From positions 1 through 58,098 of the forward strand of contig NZ_RBWX01000014.1 in NCBI RefSeq assembly GCF_003634215.1: a stretch of 58,098 nucleotides of DNA, written 5' to 3'. This document shows positions 33,592 to 42,194 of the stretch, piece by piece. The position numbers were made by a program, and so were the translations under genes. The notes beneath the pieces were generated by a model. It was not told where the DNA came from. It saw only the letters and a list, made by a program, of their open reading frames with translations, and did no database searches. Within the stretch, counting starts at the first letter, position 1. Each line of letters begins with the position of its first letter. The DNA comes from Sphingosinicella microcystinivorans (GTDB lineage Bacteria > Pseudomonadota > Alphaproteobacteria > Sphingomonadales > Sphingomonadaceae).

Positions 33592-33813
33592 CACCGCCGC
33601 CGTCCGGCAACTTGCCGAACCAACCCGATTCTGGCATATTCCCGGCCACGGGATGGAATGACTGGCGGCCATCTCCGGGATAACCCTGCCAGGCATCATG
33701 CAGGCTCGGCCGTTATGGTCGGGCAGTTGCTGCAAGCCGCATCAGCGGCACGCAGCGGACACCGCTTGCACATCCGCGCATGAACGCGCGGACCGCTGGT
33801 GTGCGAGCTGCAT

Positions 33814-34302
33814 ATGACACCCCCTATTGACGTTTACGCGCGCGAAGTCGTGATGGCGCGCGTTGGCCATCTCATCCGCCGCAAGCAGAGCGAGGTTGAA
33901 CGGATCACGCGCATCGTGCGCGGCTGCTTCGACCCCGAACAGGTACAGGCGCCCGCGCCGGGCCAGATCAAGCGGGTCATTCTGATCGGCCCCTATGCGC
34001 GGCGCTCCTGGTATGAAGACCGGCACACGATCGCCTTCTCCGACTACGAACTCTGGATCGTCGTCAACCATCCGCTTTTCACCGACGACCGCTGCTGGCG
34101 CCGCGCTCGCGCCGCCCTCGACCGCGAACTCGGCGACCGCTGCGCAGTCGATCTTCAAATTTACGCCAAGTCAGACATTCGCACCGCCCGCGCAGAACGG
34201 GACACGTTCATTCTCGACCGCATCGAGGCGGGTATCACGCTGTACCGCGCCTCGCGCGACGCTCCGCTGAATGCGCGTGAACGCCGGGGAGCACGGCCAT
34301 GA
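33814..34302 (+). CDS. Divergent nucleotidyltransferase-fold protein
   Basis: 162 residues from ATG 33814 (a GTG 15 bases earlier is possible). The fold pattern is kept: RVILIGPYARRSWYED stands where GSxARG is expected (Ser to Pro-Tyr), SDYELWIVV gives an acidic pair, and CAVDLQIYAKSD supplies the third Asp. The changed GSxARG loop suggests weakened or altered catalysis. A long N-terminal helix precedes it. The stop overlaps the sigma-factor ATG as ATGA, so the two proteins are produced together. Related 'nucleotidyltransferase' genes beside FecI-type sigma genes occur in sphingomonads as far as I recall. Confidence 0.75.
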   Translation: MTPPIDVYAREVVMARVGHLIRRKQSEVERITRIVRGCFDPEQVQAPAPGQIKRVILIGPYARRSWYEDRHTIAFSDYELWIVVNHPLFTDDRCWRRARAALDRELGDRCAVDLQIYAKSDIRTARAERDTFILDRIEAGITLYRASRDAPLNARERRGARP

Positions 34303-34814
34303 CGCGCGATTCGACCGCCGCGTTCGCGGCATTTTATCGGGCCGAGCACGGGCGACTGCTGCGCTACTTCAGGACGAGGGTCGGTCGCGACGAGGCGCCC
34401 GATCTGGTGCAGGAGACGTTCGCTCGCCTGCTGCGCAGCGGCGCTTTCGAGCGGATGGACAATCCGCAGGCCTACCTGACCCGCTCCGCCCGCAATCTGC
34501 TGATCGACCGCGCGCGCCAGCAACAGCAGTCGCAAGCCCTCATCTTTCCCTTCGACGAAGGCTGCGACGCCCCCGTCTACCCGGAGCAAACGTGGCGAAT
34601 CGAGGAAGCCGACTTGCGGCGAGCCTACGGACGCGCGCTCCGCGCCATGTCGCGCCGAACCCGGCGTGTTTTCATGATGCACCGGATGAGGCGCATGACC
34701 TACATGGAGATTGCGAAACAACTCGGCATCGGCGACAAGGGCGTCCAACATCACGTGAGCTTGGCGTTGGCGCGGATACGCCGAGCATTGGCAGGCTGGA
34801 GTGTGGCTGGATAA
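34299..34814 (+). CDS. ECF RNA polymerase sigma factor (FecI-like)
   Basis: 171 residues. Region 2 is FAAFYRAEHGRLLRYFRTRVGRDEAPDLVQETFARLL and NPQAYLTRSARNLLIDRAR; region 4 is LRAMSRRTRRVFMMHRMRRMTYMEIAKQLGIGDKGVQHHV with the HTH. This pattern belongs to the FecI group, normally followed by a FecR anti-sigma gene and a TonB receptor. None follows here: the next gene, 138 bases on, is the His-rich protein before the czc operon. Either the partner genes were lost when the czc operon arrived or control now runs through the coupled nucleotidyltransferase-fold protein. Confidence 0.9.
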   Translation: MTRDSTAAFAAFYRAEHGRLLRYFRTRVGRDEAPDLVQETFARLLRSGAFERMDNPQAYLTRSARNLLIDRARQQQQSQALIFPFDEGCDAPVYPEQTWRIEEADLRRAYGRALRAMSRRTRRVFMMHRMRRMTYMEIAKQLGIGDKGVQHHVSLALARIRRALAGWSVAG

Positions 34815-34952
34815 CCGGCCTGGGCAAAGCTCTCTGGGAACAATGTTCTAGTCTCAGCCACTTTGCACGGACACCAGCCACAGGATTTGCAGTCTTGGCT
34901 GCGGCGGATTCCTGACTTGCCTGCATTTTGTACGGCTGCTAACCGGCGTTAG

Positions 34953-35279
34953 ATGCGAAACCGTTTGGTCCACTTATTGTTGCTCATTGTAGCGCTTATG
35001 GCGGGCCTCGATACGCTGGCCATGGCTTATGACGCCGCACCGGTGGGCGTTGATGTGCATCAGCATGTTTTTGTAGAGGTCGCGCACGACGCGACCCCCG
35101 ACGACAGTGCTCCGAACGGCAACGCGCTTCTCCACCATCATCATTGCCCCGCAGGCCTGCTTTCCGACGAGTCCGAGATGCCTGGCAGCTGGCCGGCGCG
35201 CGATATCCATCTCGCGCGCGCAACTGTTGTGCTCGCTTCACGCGCGCCCGCTCCCCCAACCGAGCCTCCCGCCGCCTGA
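34953..35279 (+). CDS. Small secreted His-rich protein of the czc operon
   Basis: 108 residues: signal peptide (MRNRLVHLLLLIVALMAGLDTLAMA, about 25), then VDVHQHVFVEVAH, LLHHHHCPAGL and a C terminus RAPAPPTEPPAA. It is a paralogue of the protein at 31013-31354 and resembles in size, position and EPP ending the one at 55925-56290. It begins the czc transcript, 55 bases before czcC. Its export signal, four consecutive His plus Cys and operon place point to periplasmic metal binding, buffering or sensing; this is inference. Confidence 0.75.
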   Translation: MRNRLVHLLLLIVALMAGLDTLAMAYDAAPVGVDVHQHVFVEVAHDATPDDSAPNGNALLHHHHCPAGLLSDESEMPGSWPARDIHLARATVVLASRAPAPPTEPPAA

Positions 35280-35334
35280 TCACTGCTCCGCGCTGGCATT
35301 TGCCTGCGCCCTTTTGCATTGATCAGGAGTACTT

Positions 35335-36543
35335 ATGTCGAAATCACTGGGCGTCCTGCTGTTCGCAGGGACGCTGGCAATGGCAGGGCAACCTGCGTTC
35401 GCCGAACCTGTCTCTCTGTCCGACGCGCTGGCGCGCGGACGAGACGTATCGCCACGGCTCGCCAAGGCCAAAGCCGAACTTAAGGCGGCCGTGGGGCGTG
35501 CCATGCAGGCGGGTGTGCGTCCGAATCCCACCATATCCGCCGAAGTCGAGAATTTCAGCGGCACCGGACCCTATCGAACCTTTCGCCAGACCGAGACCAC
35601 AATTGCGGTGTCGCAGCCTTTCGAGCTCGGGGGAAAAAGGCGCGCGCGCAAGGAGGTCGCCGCCGCCGAGCGGTCGTTCGCCGAGATCGCGCTACGAATG
35701 GCCGACGCCGACCTCATCCACGACATTACCGTGTCGTACGCCGAACTGCGCGCGGCGGAGGATCGGGAAGCGCTCGCCGACAGTGTCCATGAAAGGGCGG
35801 TCGAGCTGGCGCGCATCGCTGAGACGCTCGTTGACGTGGGTCGTGACCCGCCGCTGACGAAGCTGCGGGCCGACGCCCTGCTGGCGGAGGCAAAGGCCGA
35901 ACGTCTGCGCGCGCAGTCAGAACTTCTGTCGGCGCGGCAAGAATTGGCCCTGCTCATCGGCAGCGAAGATCCCGAGCTGTCGGTCATCGCTCAGGATCTT
36001 CCGCCGCCGCCCGCCTTGCCGGCCGATGCGCAGAGCCTCGACGAACGCCTCGCGGCGGCGGAGCGAGATGCCGCTTCGGCACGAGTGCACCTCGCTCAGG
36101 CCGAGGGCGTGCCCGACATCACGGCATCGGGAGGAGTTCGCAACTTCCGCGAAAACAAGGATACCGCCTTCATCGTCGGTGTTTCCATTCCACTGCCAGT
36201 GTTTAACAGCAATCGCGGCAACATCTCTGCCGCGCGCGCCGGTGGCGAAGCCGCCGAAGCGCAGCTGGCCCAGACGCGCCTCGATACCCGCTTCTCGCGG
36301 CGCGGCGCTGAACTGATGCTGGCGGCGGCGAACGAACGGGTTTCCGCCTTGTCGGGAGCCGGTCATTCCCAGGCGAGTGAAGCCGCGCGGGTCGCCGAGA
36401 TCGGCTACCAACAAGGCAAGTTCACGCTCATCGAACTGATTGACGCCCAGGAGGCGCTGACCAGCGCCAATCTCAAACTGATCGAAGCGCAGCTTGATCG
36501 CGCCCGCGCCCTTGCCGCGCTGGGCCGCGCGAACGCGCAATAG
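35335..36543 (+). CDS. czcC: RND efflux outer-membrane factor, CzcC family
   Basis: 402-residue TolC-like protein forming the outer-membrane channel of the tripartite pump. Signal peptide to about 24 (QPAFA), then EPVSLSDALARG and long coiled-coil helices rich in Ala/Glu/Arg (YAELRAAEDREALADSVHERAVELA, RAQSELLSARQELALLIG), with strand segments SVSIPLPVFNSNRGNISAARAG, the conserved 'P-x-F-N-R-G' region, and the closing FTLIELIDAQEALTSANLKLIEAQ. A clear AGGAG ribosome site lies before the ATG. The length is normal. It is first of czcC-B-A, with 13 bases to czcB. Confidence 0.93.
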   Translation: MSKSLGVLLFAGTLAMAGQPAFAEPVSLSDALARGRDVSPRLAKAKAELKAAVGRAMQAGVRPNPTISAEVENFSGTGPYRTFRQTETTIAVSQPFELGGKRRARKEVAAAERSFAEIALRMADADLIHDITVSYAELRAAEDREALADSVHERAVELARIAETLVDVGRDPPLTKLRADALLAEAKAERLRAQSELLSARQELALLIGSEDPELSVIAQDLPPPPALPADAQSLDERLAAAERDAASARVHLAQAEGVPDITASGGVRNFRENKDTAFIVGVSIPLPVFNSNRGNISAARAGGEAAEAQLAQTRLDTRFSRRGAELMLAAANERVSALSGAGHSQASEAARVAEIGYQQGKFTLIELIDAQEALTSANLKLIEAQLDRARALAALGRANAQ

Positions 36544-36556
36544 GGAACTGAAAATC

Positions 36557-37726
36557 ATGCAAATCTTCGAAACCAAGAATCGCCTCATGGCCGCCGTCGC
36601 GGTCGGGGCTCTCCTGTTGGGCGGCAGCGGTATCCTGATCGGTCGCTCGATGACCGCTCCCGAGGCCGCCGCACCCGCGGCATCCGCCGAGGAAGAAGAG
36701 GAAGGACATGTCGAAGGGCAGATTCTGATGGACGAGGCGCGCGCCAAAGGCGCGGGCATCGTCACCGAGACGATCCAGGCTGGTGGTCTCGGCTCGGAAA
36801 TACTTGCGCAGGGAGTCGTGGCAGCGACGCCCGAAGGCGAGGCCGTTCTGACGGCGCGTGCAGATGGAGCGATTACGCGCATCAACCGCCGTCTCGGCGA
36901 CGCCGTGCGTGCCGGGGAAGCGGTAGCAGTGATGGAAAGCCGCGATGCGGCCGCGATTGCCTCCGAACGGAGTGCGGCCAGCGCCCGCCTCGCCCTCGCT
37001 CGGTCAACCTATGCGCGCGAGAAGAAGCTATTTGATGCGCGGATTACCGCGAAGCAGGATCTCGAAGCCGCCGCCGCCGCGCTTGCCGAAGCCGAGGCCG
37101 AAGCACGGCGTTCGCAGTCGGCTGCCGCTGCCGCCAAGGTTTCGGGCGACGGTCGCACCCTGGCGGTGACGAGCCTTATTTCCGGGCGAATCACGAAATC
37201 CGACGCCAAGCTCGGATCCTATGTGCTCGCCGGAACCGAATTGTTCCGCGTCTCCGACCCCAATCGTATCCAGATCAATGCCTCGGTGCTCGCGGCCGAT
37301 GCGCGTCGGATCAAGCCCGGCGATACCGCGGTCATCGAACTTCTCGGTGGCGAGACGGTCGACGCACGGGTTCGCTCGGCAACCCCCAGCCTCGATCCCG
37401 AGAGCAAAAGCGCCACAATCATACTCATTCCCGGTGGCATTGCCGGGCTGACGCCCGGTCAGGGCCTTCGCGCACGCATCAAACCGCAGGGTGGTGCAGA
37501 CTCCGCCCTGATCGCTTTGCCCGAAGAGGCGGTGCAGACCGTCGAAGGCCGCGAGGTTGTCTTCGTCAAGACCGCCATGGGCTTCCAGGCGACCACGGTG
37601 GTCACCGGCAAGCGCGGCGGCGGCCGCATCGAGATCGTCGACGGCGTAAAGCCTGGCGAGGTCATCGCAACGCGCGGTGCCTTCCTGCTCAAGGCCGAAA
37701 TCGGCAAGGGCGAGGCGGAGCATTGA
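36557..37726 (+). CDS. czcB: RND efflux periplasmic adaptor, CzcB family
   Basis: 389-residue membrane-fusion protein linking pump and outer-membrane channel. One N-terminal membrane anchor (LMAAVAVGALLLGGSGILIG, about 10-30), an acidic EEEEEGHVEGQ stretch that may bind cations, then biotinyl-lipoyl halves (ARADGAITRINRRLGDAVRAGEAVAVME and SLISGRITKSDAKLGSYVLAGTELFRV) around an Ala-rich hairpin, and the beta-barrel domain ending IVDGVKPGEVIATRGAFLLKAEI. No Cu-type N-terminal YDPM motif is present, unlike CusB at 53063-54301, which fits a divalent-metal role. The czcA ATG follows two bases after its stop. Confidence 0.92.
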   Translation: MQIFETKNRLMAAVAVGALLLGGSGILIGRSMTAPEAAAPAASAEEEEEGHVEGQILMDEARAKGAGIVTETIQAGGLGSEILAQGVVAATPEGEAVLTARADGAITRINRRLGDAVRAGEAVAVMESRDAAAIASERSAASARLALARSTYAREKKLFDARITAKQDLEAAAAALAEAEAEARRSQSAAAAAKVSGDGRTLAVTSLISGRITKSDAKLGSYVLAGTELFRVSDPNRIQINASVLAADARRIKPGDTAVIELLGGETVDARVRSATPSLDPESKSATIILIPGGIAGLTPGQGLRARIKPQGGADSALIALPEEAVQTVEGREVVFVKTAMGFQATTVVTGKRGGGRIEIVDGVKPGEVIATRGAFLLKAEIGKGEAEH

Positions 37727-37727
37727 G

Positions 37728-40700
37728 ATGATCGAAAAACTCCTCGACGCGTCGATACGCTTTCGCTGGGGTGTGGTCATCCTCACCCTCATCATCTCGG
37801 CTTATGGCCTCACGCAGCTCTTGAAGCTGCCCGTCGATGCCGTGCCCGACATCACCAACAAGCAGGTGCAGATCAACACCGTCCAGCCCAATCTCGGGCC
37901 GCTCGACATCGAACGCCTCGTGACCTTCCCCATCGAAACCGCGATGGCTGGCATTCCGGGACTGGAAAGTTCGCGATCGATCTCGCGCAACGGGTTCAGC
38001 CAGGTCACGGTGATTTTCGAAGATCATACCGATCTCTATTTCGCGCGGCAGCAGGTCGCCGAGCGCCTCAATCAGGCTCAGGGCACCTTACCTGACGGCG
38101 CCGAACCCCAGATGGGGCCGGTCTCGACGGGCCTTGGCGAAGTGCTGATGTACACGGTCGATTTTGCGCCGACCGCGACCAAGGACAATCCGAAAATTCC
38201 AGGGAAGCCGGGTTTCCAGCCCGACGGCTCCTACATGACTCCAACCGGCGAAATCCTCGTCGATGATGTTGCCAAGCTTGGCTATCTGCGCACCGTGCAG
38301 GATTGGGTTATCCGTCCGCAGCTGCGAACGGTGCCGGGTGTCGCCGGCGTCGATTCTATCGGCGGCTATGAAAAACAGTTCGTCGTCCAGCCCGACGCGA
38401 CCAAATTGGCGAGCTACGGCATCTCCTTCTCCGAGCTTGCCGAAGCTCTCGAGCGAGCCAACATCTCGGTCGGCGCGAACTTCATCGAACGCGGCGGAGA
38501 GGCCTTCCTCGTCCGCGCCGACGGCCGCATCCGCTCGCTCGACGAGATCGGCCGTGCGACCGTTGCTAGCCGCGGCGGTGTTCCCGTCGTGGTCCGCGAC
38601 GTCGCGACGGTGCAGATCGGCGGTGAACTGCGCACCGGTTCGGCGTCGGAAAATGGCAAAGAACTTGTCGTTGGCACCGTGCTGATGCTCGCGAACGGCA
38701 ACAGCCGGATCGTGGCTTCGGCGGCCGCCGAACGGCTAAAGGATGTCGCAAAGTCGATGCCGCCCGGCATCGTCGTAAAACCGGTGCTCGACCGATCGCA
38801 GCTCGTCGATGCCACGATCGGCACCGTCGAGAAGAATCTCGCCGAAGGCGCGCTACTCGTCGCGGCGGTGCTGTTCTGGCTGCTAGGCAATTTCCGCGCC
38901 GCGGTAATCGCGACCTTGGTGATCCCGATCTCGTTCCTGATCATGGGCACGGGCATGAATATTACCGGGACATCGGGCAATTTAATGAGCCTTGGCGCGC
39001 TCGACTTCGGACTGATCGTCGATGGTTCGATCATCATCATCGAAAACTGCCTCAGGCGGCTGGCGGAACGACAACATCATGAAGGCCGATTGCTTTCGCT
39101 GAGCGAGCGGCTGCACGAGGTGTTCGAAGCCTCGCGCGAAATGGTGAAGCCAACGATCTACGGGCAGGCAATCATCTTTCTCGTATTCGTGCCTTTGCTC
39201 ACCTTCACCGGCGTCGAAGGCAAGACCTTCTCGCCGATGGCGATTACGGTGCTGCTGGCGCTCGCCGGTGCGTTCGTTGCATCGCTCACCTTCGTCCCGG
39301 CAATGGTCGCGCTGCTCATTCGCGGCGAAGTCGCTGAGAAGGAAGTGCGCGCGATCGCTTGGGTGAAGACGCGCTACGAGCCCGTGCTCAAGCGCGTCAT
39401 CGCGCGCCCTTGGCCGTGGATCGGTGCAGGTGGCGGGACTTTTGCCGCCGCCATCCTCGTCTTCGGGATGCTTGGCAGTGAGTTCATCCCCGTGCTCGGC
39501 GAGGGCAATCTCGCAATGCAGGCGCTGCGCATCCCCTCGACATCGCTGAACAAGTCGCAGGAAATGCAGCTGCAGGTCGAAAAGGCGGTCTCGTCGCTTC
39601 CCGAGGTCGCCTTCATCTACTCGAAGACGGGTACGGCGGAGGTCGCCAGCGATCCGATGCCCCCCAACGCGTCGGACACCTTCATCATATTGAAGCCGCG
39701 CGATGCCTGGCCCGATGGCGTGAGCACCAAGGACGACGTGATCGAGCGGGTGGAGAAGAAGCTCGAACCGCTCGTCGGCAACGCCTTCGAGATCAGCCAG
39801 CCGATCCAGCTCCGGTTCAACGAACTGATCGCGGGCGTACGAGGTGACATCGCGATCAAACTCTACGGCGATGATCTCGATGAAATGGGCCGCGCCGCGC
39901 AGCAGGTGGCGGCGATCCTGAACACCGTTCCGGGTGCCGCCGACGTCAAGGTCGAGCAAACCGCGGGCTTCCCCGTGCTTGATGTCCAGTTCGACCGCGA
40001 CGCGATCGCGCGTTACGGCCTGACGCTTCAGGATGTCAGCGATACGGTCGCCGCGGCCCTTGGGGGGCGCGAGGCGGGGATCGTGTTCGAAGGCGACCGG
40101 CGCTACGATATCGTCGTCCGGCTCGACCGGGCCACGCGCGACGATCTCGACGCGGTAGGTGCGCTTCCCGTGCTCCTTCCGGGCGAAGGTGGCGCGCGGG
40201 CATCGGTGCCGCTCAGCGAATTGGCGAGGTTCGGCTTTTCGGAAGGCCTGAATCAGGTCAGCCGCGAAAACGGCAAGCGGCGCGTCGTGGTGCAAGCCAA
40301 TGTCCGCGGCAATGACCTGGGCTCGTTCGTCGCCGAAGCGCAGGAAAAGGTGAATGCGCAGGTCAAGCTTCCCACCGGGAGCTTTATCGAATGGGGTGGG
40401 CAGTTCGAAAATCTGCAAGCTGCGTCGGCGCGTCTGTCGATCGTTATCCCGATCATCTTCGCCGCCATCTTCGGCATATTGTTCATGGCACTGGGCGGCG
40501 TGCGCCAGGCGATTGCTGTCTACTCGGCAATTCCCCTCGCGCTCGCCGGCGGCGTCTTCTCGCTGCTCTTGACCGGGCTTCCCTTCTCGGTCTCGGCGGC
40601 GGTGGGCTTCATCGTGCTGTCGGGCGTGACGGTGCTTAATGGTCTTGTCGTGATGTCGAGCATCAACCAGCGCATCGACGAAGGCAAACCTGTCGATGTC

Positions 40701-41012
40701 GCCATTGGTGAAGGCGTGATGGAGCGTGTCCGGGCGGTGCTGATGACGGGGATCGTCCCCGCGATCGGCTTCGTGCCGATGGCGCTGGCCACCGGGACCG
40801 GCGCCGAGGTGCAAAAACCGCTCGCGATCGTCGTGATCGGCGGGTTGATTACCTCGACGCTGCTGACCTTGTTCGTCCTCCCCGCTATCAGCCATCTGCT
40901 GCTCCGCGGACGACATAACAAGCATGTGGCTGGCGACTACACCGACGTTACCGCGCTCGGCGAACGGGTCTTCCTGCCGGGCGACGACAATAAGGGCGGG
41001 CAGCCCGAGTGA
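37728..41012 (+). CDS. czcA: Heavy-metal RND pump, CzcA family (divalent cations)
   Basis: 1094-residue inner-membrane proton-driven pump. MIEKLLDASIRFRW, then GLTQLLKLPVDAVPDITNKQVQI (the conserved VDAVPDITNxQVQ start) and twelve membrane helices in two groups. Helix 4 carries DFGLIVDGSIIIIEN (about 425-439), the Asp-Asp-Glu proton relay in the form typical of HME pumps for Zn, Co, Cd or Ni; Cu/Ag pumps have [13 protein letters not shown] as in the cusA here. Two large periplasmic loops are intact. Which divalent metal is moved cannot be read. A strong terminator lies 37 bases after the stop. Confidence 0.95.
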   Translation: MIEKLLDASIRFRWGVVILTLIISAYGLTQLLKLPVDAVPDITNKQVQINTVQPNLGPLDIERLVTFPIETAMAGIPGLESSRSISRNGFSQVTVIFEDHTDLYFARQQVAERLNQAQGTLPDGAEPQMGPVSTGLGEVLMYTVDFAPTATKDNPKIPGKPGFQPDGSYMTPTGEILVDDVAKLGYLRTVQDWVIRPQLRTVPGVAGVDSIGGYEKQFVVQPDATKLASYGISFSELAEALERANISVGANFIERGGEAFLVRADGRIRSLDEIGRATVASRGGVPVVVRDVATVQIGGELRTGSASENGKELVVGTVLMLANGNSRIVASAAAERLKDVAKSMPPGIVVKPVLDRSQLVDATIGTVEKNLAEGALLVAAVLFWLLGNFRAAVIATLVIPISFLIMGTGMNITGTSGNLMSLGALDFGLIVDGSIIIIENCLRRLAERQHHEGRLLSLSERLHEVFEASREMVKPTIYGQAIIFLVFVPLLTFTGVEGKTFSPMAITVLLALAGAFVASLTFVPAMVALLIRGEVAEKEVRAIAWVKTRYEPVLKRVIARPWPWIGAGGGTFAAAILVFGMLGSEFIPVLGEGNLAMQALRIPSTSLNKSQEMQLQVEKAVSSLPEVAFIYSKTGTAEVASDPMPPNASDTFIILKPRDAWPDGVSTKDDVIERVEKKLEPLVGNAFEISQPIQLRFNELIAGVRGDIAIKLYGDDLDEMGRAAQQVAAILNTVPGAADVKVEQTAGFPVLDVQFDRDAIARYGLTLQDVSDTVAAALGGREAGIVFEGDRRYDIVVRLDRATRDDLDAVGALPVLLPGEGGARASVPLSELARFGFSEGLNQVSRENGKRRVVVQANVRGNDLGSFVAEAQEKVNAQVKLPTGSFIEWGGQFENLQAASARLSIVIPIIFAAIFGILFMALGGVRQAIAVYSAIPLALAGGVFSLLLTGLPFSVSAAVGFIVLSGVTVLNGLVVMSSINQRIDEGKPVDVAIGEGVMERVRAVLMTGIVPAIGFVPMALATGTGAEVQKPLAIVVIGGLITSTLLTLFVLPAISHLLLRGRHNKHVAGDYTDVTALGERVFLPGDDNKGGQPE

Positions 41013-41048
41013 GCGAAGTTCATGTTAGTGCTGCGCGATATGGCGAAA

Positions 41049-41080
41049 CCGATGGCGGCTATCCGCCGCCATCGGCTTTT
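41049..41080 (+). terminator. Intrinsic terminator after czcA
   Basis: CCGATGGCGG pairs perfectly with CCGCCATCGG around CTATCCG, followed by CTTTTCC. It separates the czc operon from the DUF305 gene, though partial read-through is possible since that gene follows within 15 bases. Confidence 0.82.
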
Positions 41081-41094
41081 CCGGAGGCCGTCCG

Positions 41095-41496
41095 ATGAAG
41101 TTTCAAATTCTCCTGCCGGCAATGTTCCTCGCTGCGTGCGCGCCCGCGAAACAGGATAGCGCCGCGGACGGCGCGGGGCATGGCGCCATGCAGCATGCGG
41201 CGGCGACCTCCACTTCCGCGGGCAAGGCCTTTGGGGCGGTCGCCGATGGGATGTACAAGGATATGGCGGTCGTCCTCACCGGCGACGCCGATACCGACTT
41301 CATGCGCTCGATGGTCCCGCATCATGAAGGCGCGGTGGCGATGGCCAAGGTCGTGCTTGAACATGGCAGGGGCCCCGAAGTGCGCGCGCTCGCCCAATCG
41401 GTAATCGCGGCGCAGAAAAAGGAGATCGCTGTCATACTAAACTGGCTGGAACGGCGCGACCAGGCGGGGCGCCCAAGTCCGGGCACGGCGAACTAA
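41095..41496 (+). CDS. DUF305 domain lipoprotein
   Basis: 133 residues, signal MKFQILLPAMFLAAC with lipobox Cys at 15. The mature part has a His/Met-containing stretch (GAGHGAMQHAA) and the DUF305 core TDFMRSMVPHHEGAVAMAKVVLEHG, with MxxHHxxAxxMA, a ferritin-like helical motif that in relatives binds metal, often copper. Such proteins are common in metal-resistance islands; role is inferred as periplasmic metal binding. The ribosome site GGAGG lies nine bases before the ATG. The next gene starts one base after its stop, so it is co-transcribed with the CDF-like gene. Confidence 0.88.
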   Translation: MKFQILLPAMFLAACAPAKQDSAADGAGHGAMQHAAATSTSAGKAFGAVADGMYKDMAVVLTGDADTDFMRSMVPHHEGAVAMAKVVLEHGRGPEVRALAQSVIAAQKKEIAVILNWLERRDQAGRPSPGTAN

Positions 41497-41497
41497 A

Positions 41498-42139
41498 TTG
41501 GCTGCGGCACCCGAACCTCCCGCCGCCGCAATCGATCCCGATGACGGCGGCGAACGCCCGGAAGAACGGCGCACCTTGTGGGCCGTCCTCCTGCTTAACG
41601 CCGCCATTGCCGGCGGCTTCTTCGCCAGCGGCATTTTCGCCGATTCGAGCGCGCTCGTCGCCAACGGGGTCGACAACACGGCCGATGTCGCGGTCTATGC
41701 GATCAGCCTGGCCGCGCTGACTCGCGGCGACCAGTGGAAAGCCCGCGCTGCGAAGGCATCGGGCGTCATGCTACTGCTGTTCGCGATCGCCATCCCGATC
41801 GATGTCGGCCGCCGCTATATCATGGGTAGCGAGCCTATCGGAGCGACAATGATGATCATATCCGCGGTCGCCGCAGTCGTGAACTACATCTGCCTGCGGT
41901 TGCTGCAACGGTTGGAGAAGCCCGACGTTAACGTCCGTGCGGCGAAGACGTTCAGTTTCAACGACTTCGTTTCCAACGGAGGGATTCTTGTCGCCGGCGC
42001 GCTCGTTCTGTGGCTCGGCAGCAACTTGCCCGACCTGCTCGTCGGCCTCGCCACCGCCGGGATCGCGATCAAAGGCGCCGTCGAGATTCTGCGCGACGCA
42101 CACGGCGAAGAGAAAAGTTCTAATGGCGGCTCGATATAG
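41498..42139 (+). CDS. CDF-like cation transporter
   Basis: 213 residues with an acidic/Pro-rich cytoplasmic N terminus (about 1-28) and six membrane segments. Helix 2 has ANGVDNTADVAVYAISLAAL (N/DxxxD pair) and helix 5 SFNDFVSNGGILVAGALV (NDxxxN), resembling the small CDF-type proteins at 30199 and 48410 in length and helix layout but not in the Cys-rich N terminus. It starts at TTG directly after the DUF305 gene, with weak ribosome signals, suggesting translation coupled to the gene before. The metal is unknown; the P-type ATPase gene follows after 55 bases that hold a GGGAAC/GTTCCC hairpin. Confidence 0.82.
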   Translation: MAAAPEPPAAAIDPDDGGERPEERRTLWAVLLLNAAIAGGFFASGIFADSSALVANGVDNTADVAVYAISLAALTRGDQWKARAAKASGVMLLLFAIAIPIDVGRRYIMGSEPIGATMMIISAVAAVVNYICLRLLQRLEKPDVNVRAAKTFSFNDFVSNGGILVAGALVLWLGSNLPDLLVGLATAGIAIKGAVEILRDAHGEEKSSNGGSI

Positions 42140-42194
42140 CGGGAACACGAATGGTTCCCGGCATGCGCAAGTGGTCAACTAAAAGGATCGAAAG

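Noticed and set aside
38982-40925. 647-codon frame opposite czcA
   Set aside because: Antisense shadow, Arg/His/Asp-rich composition without domains.
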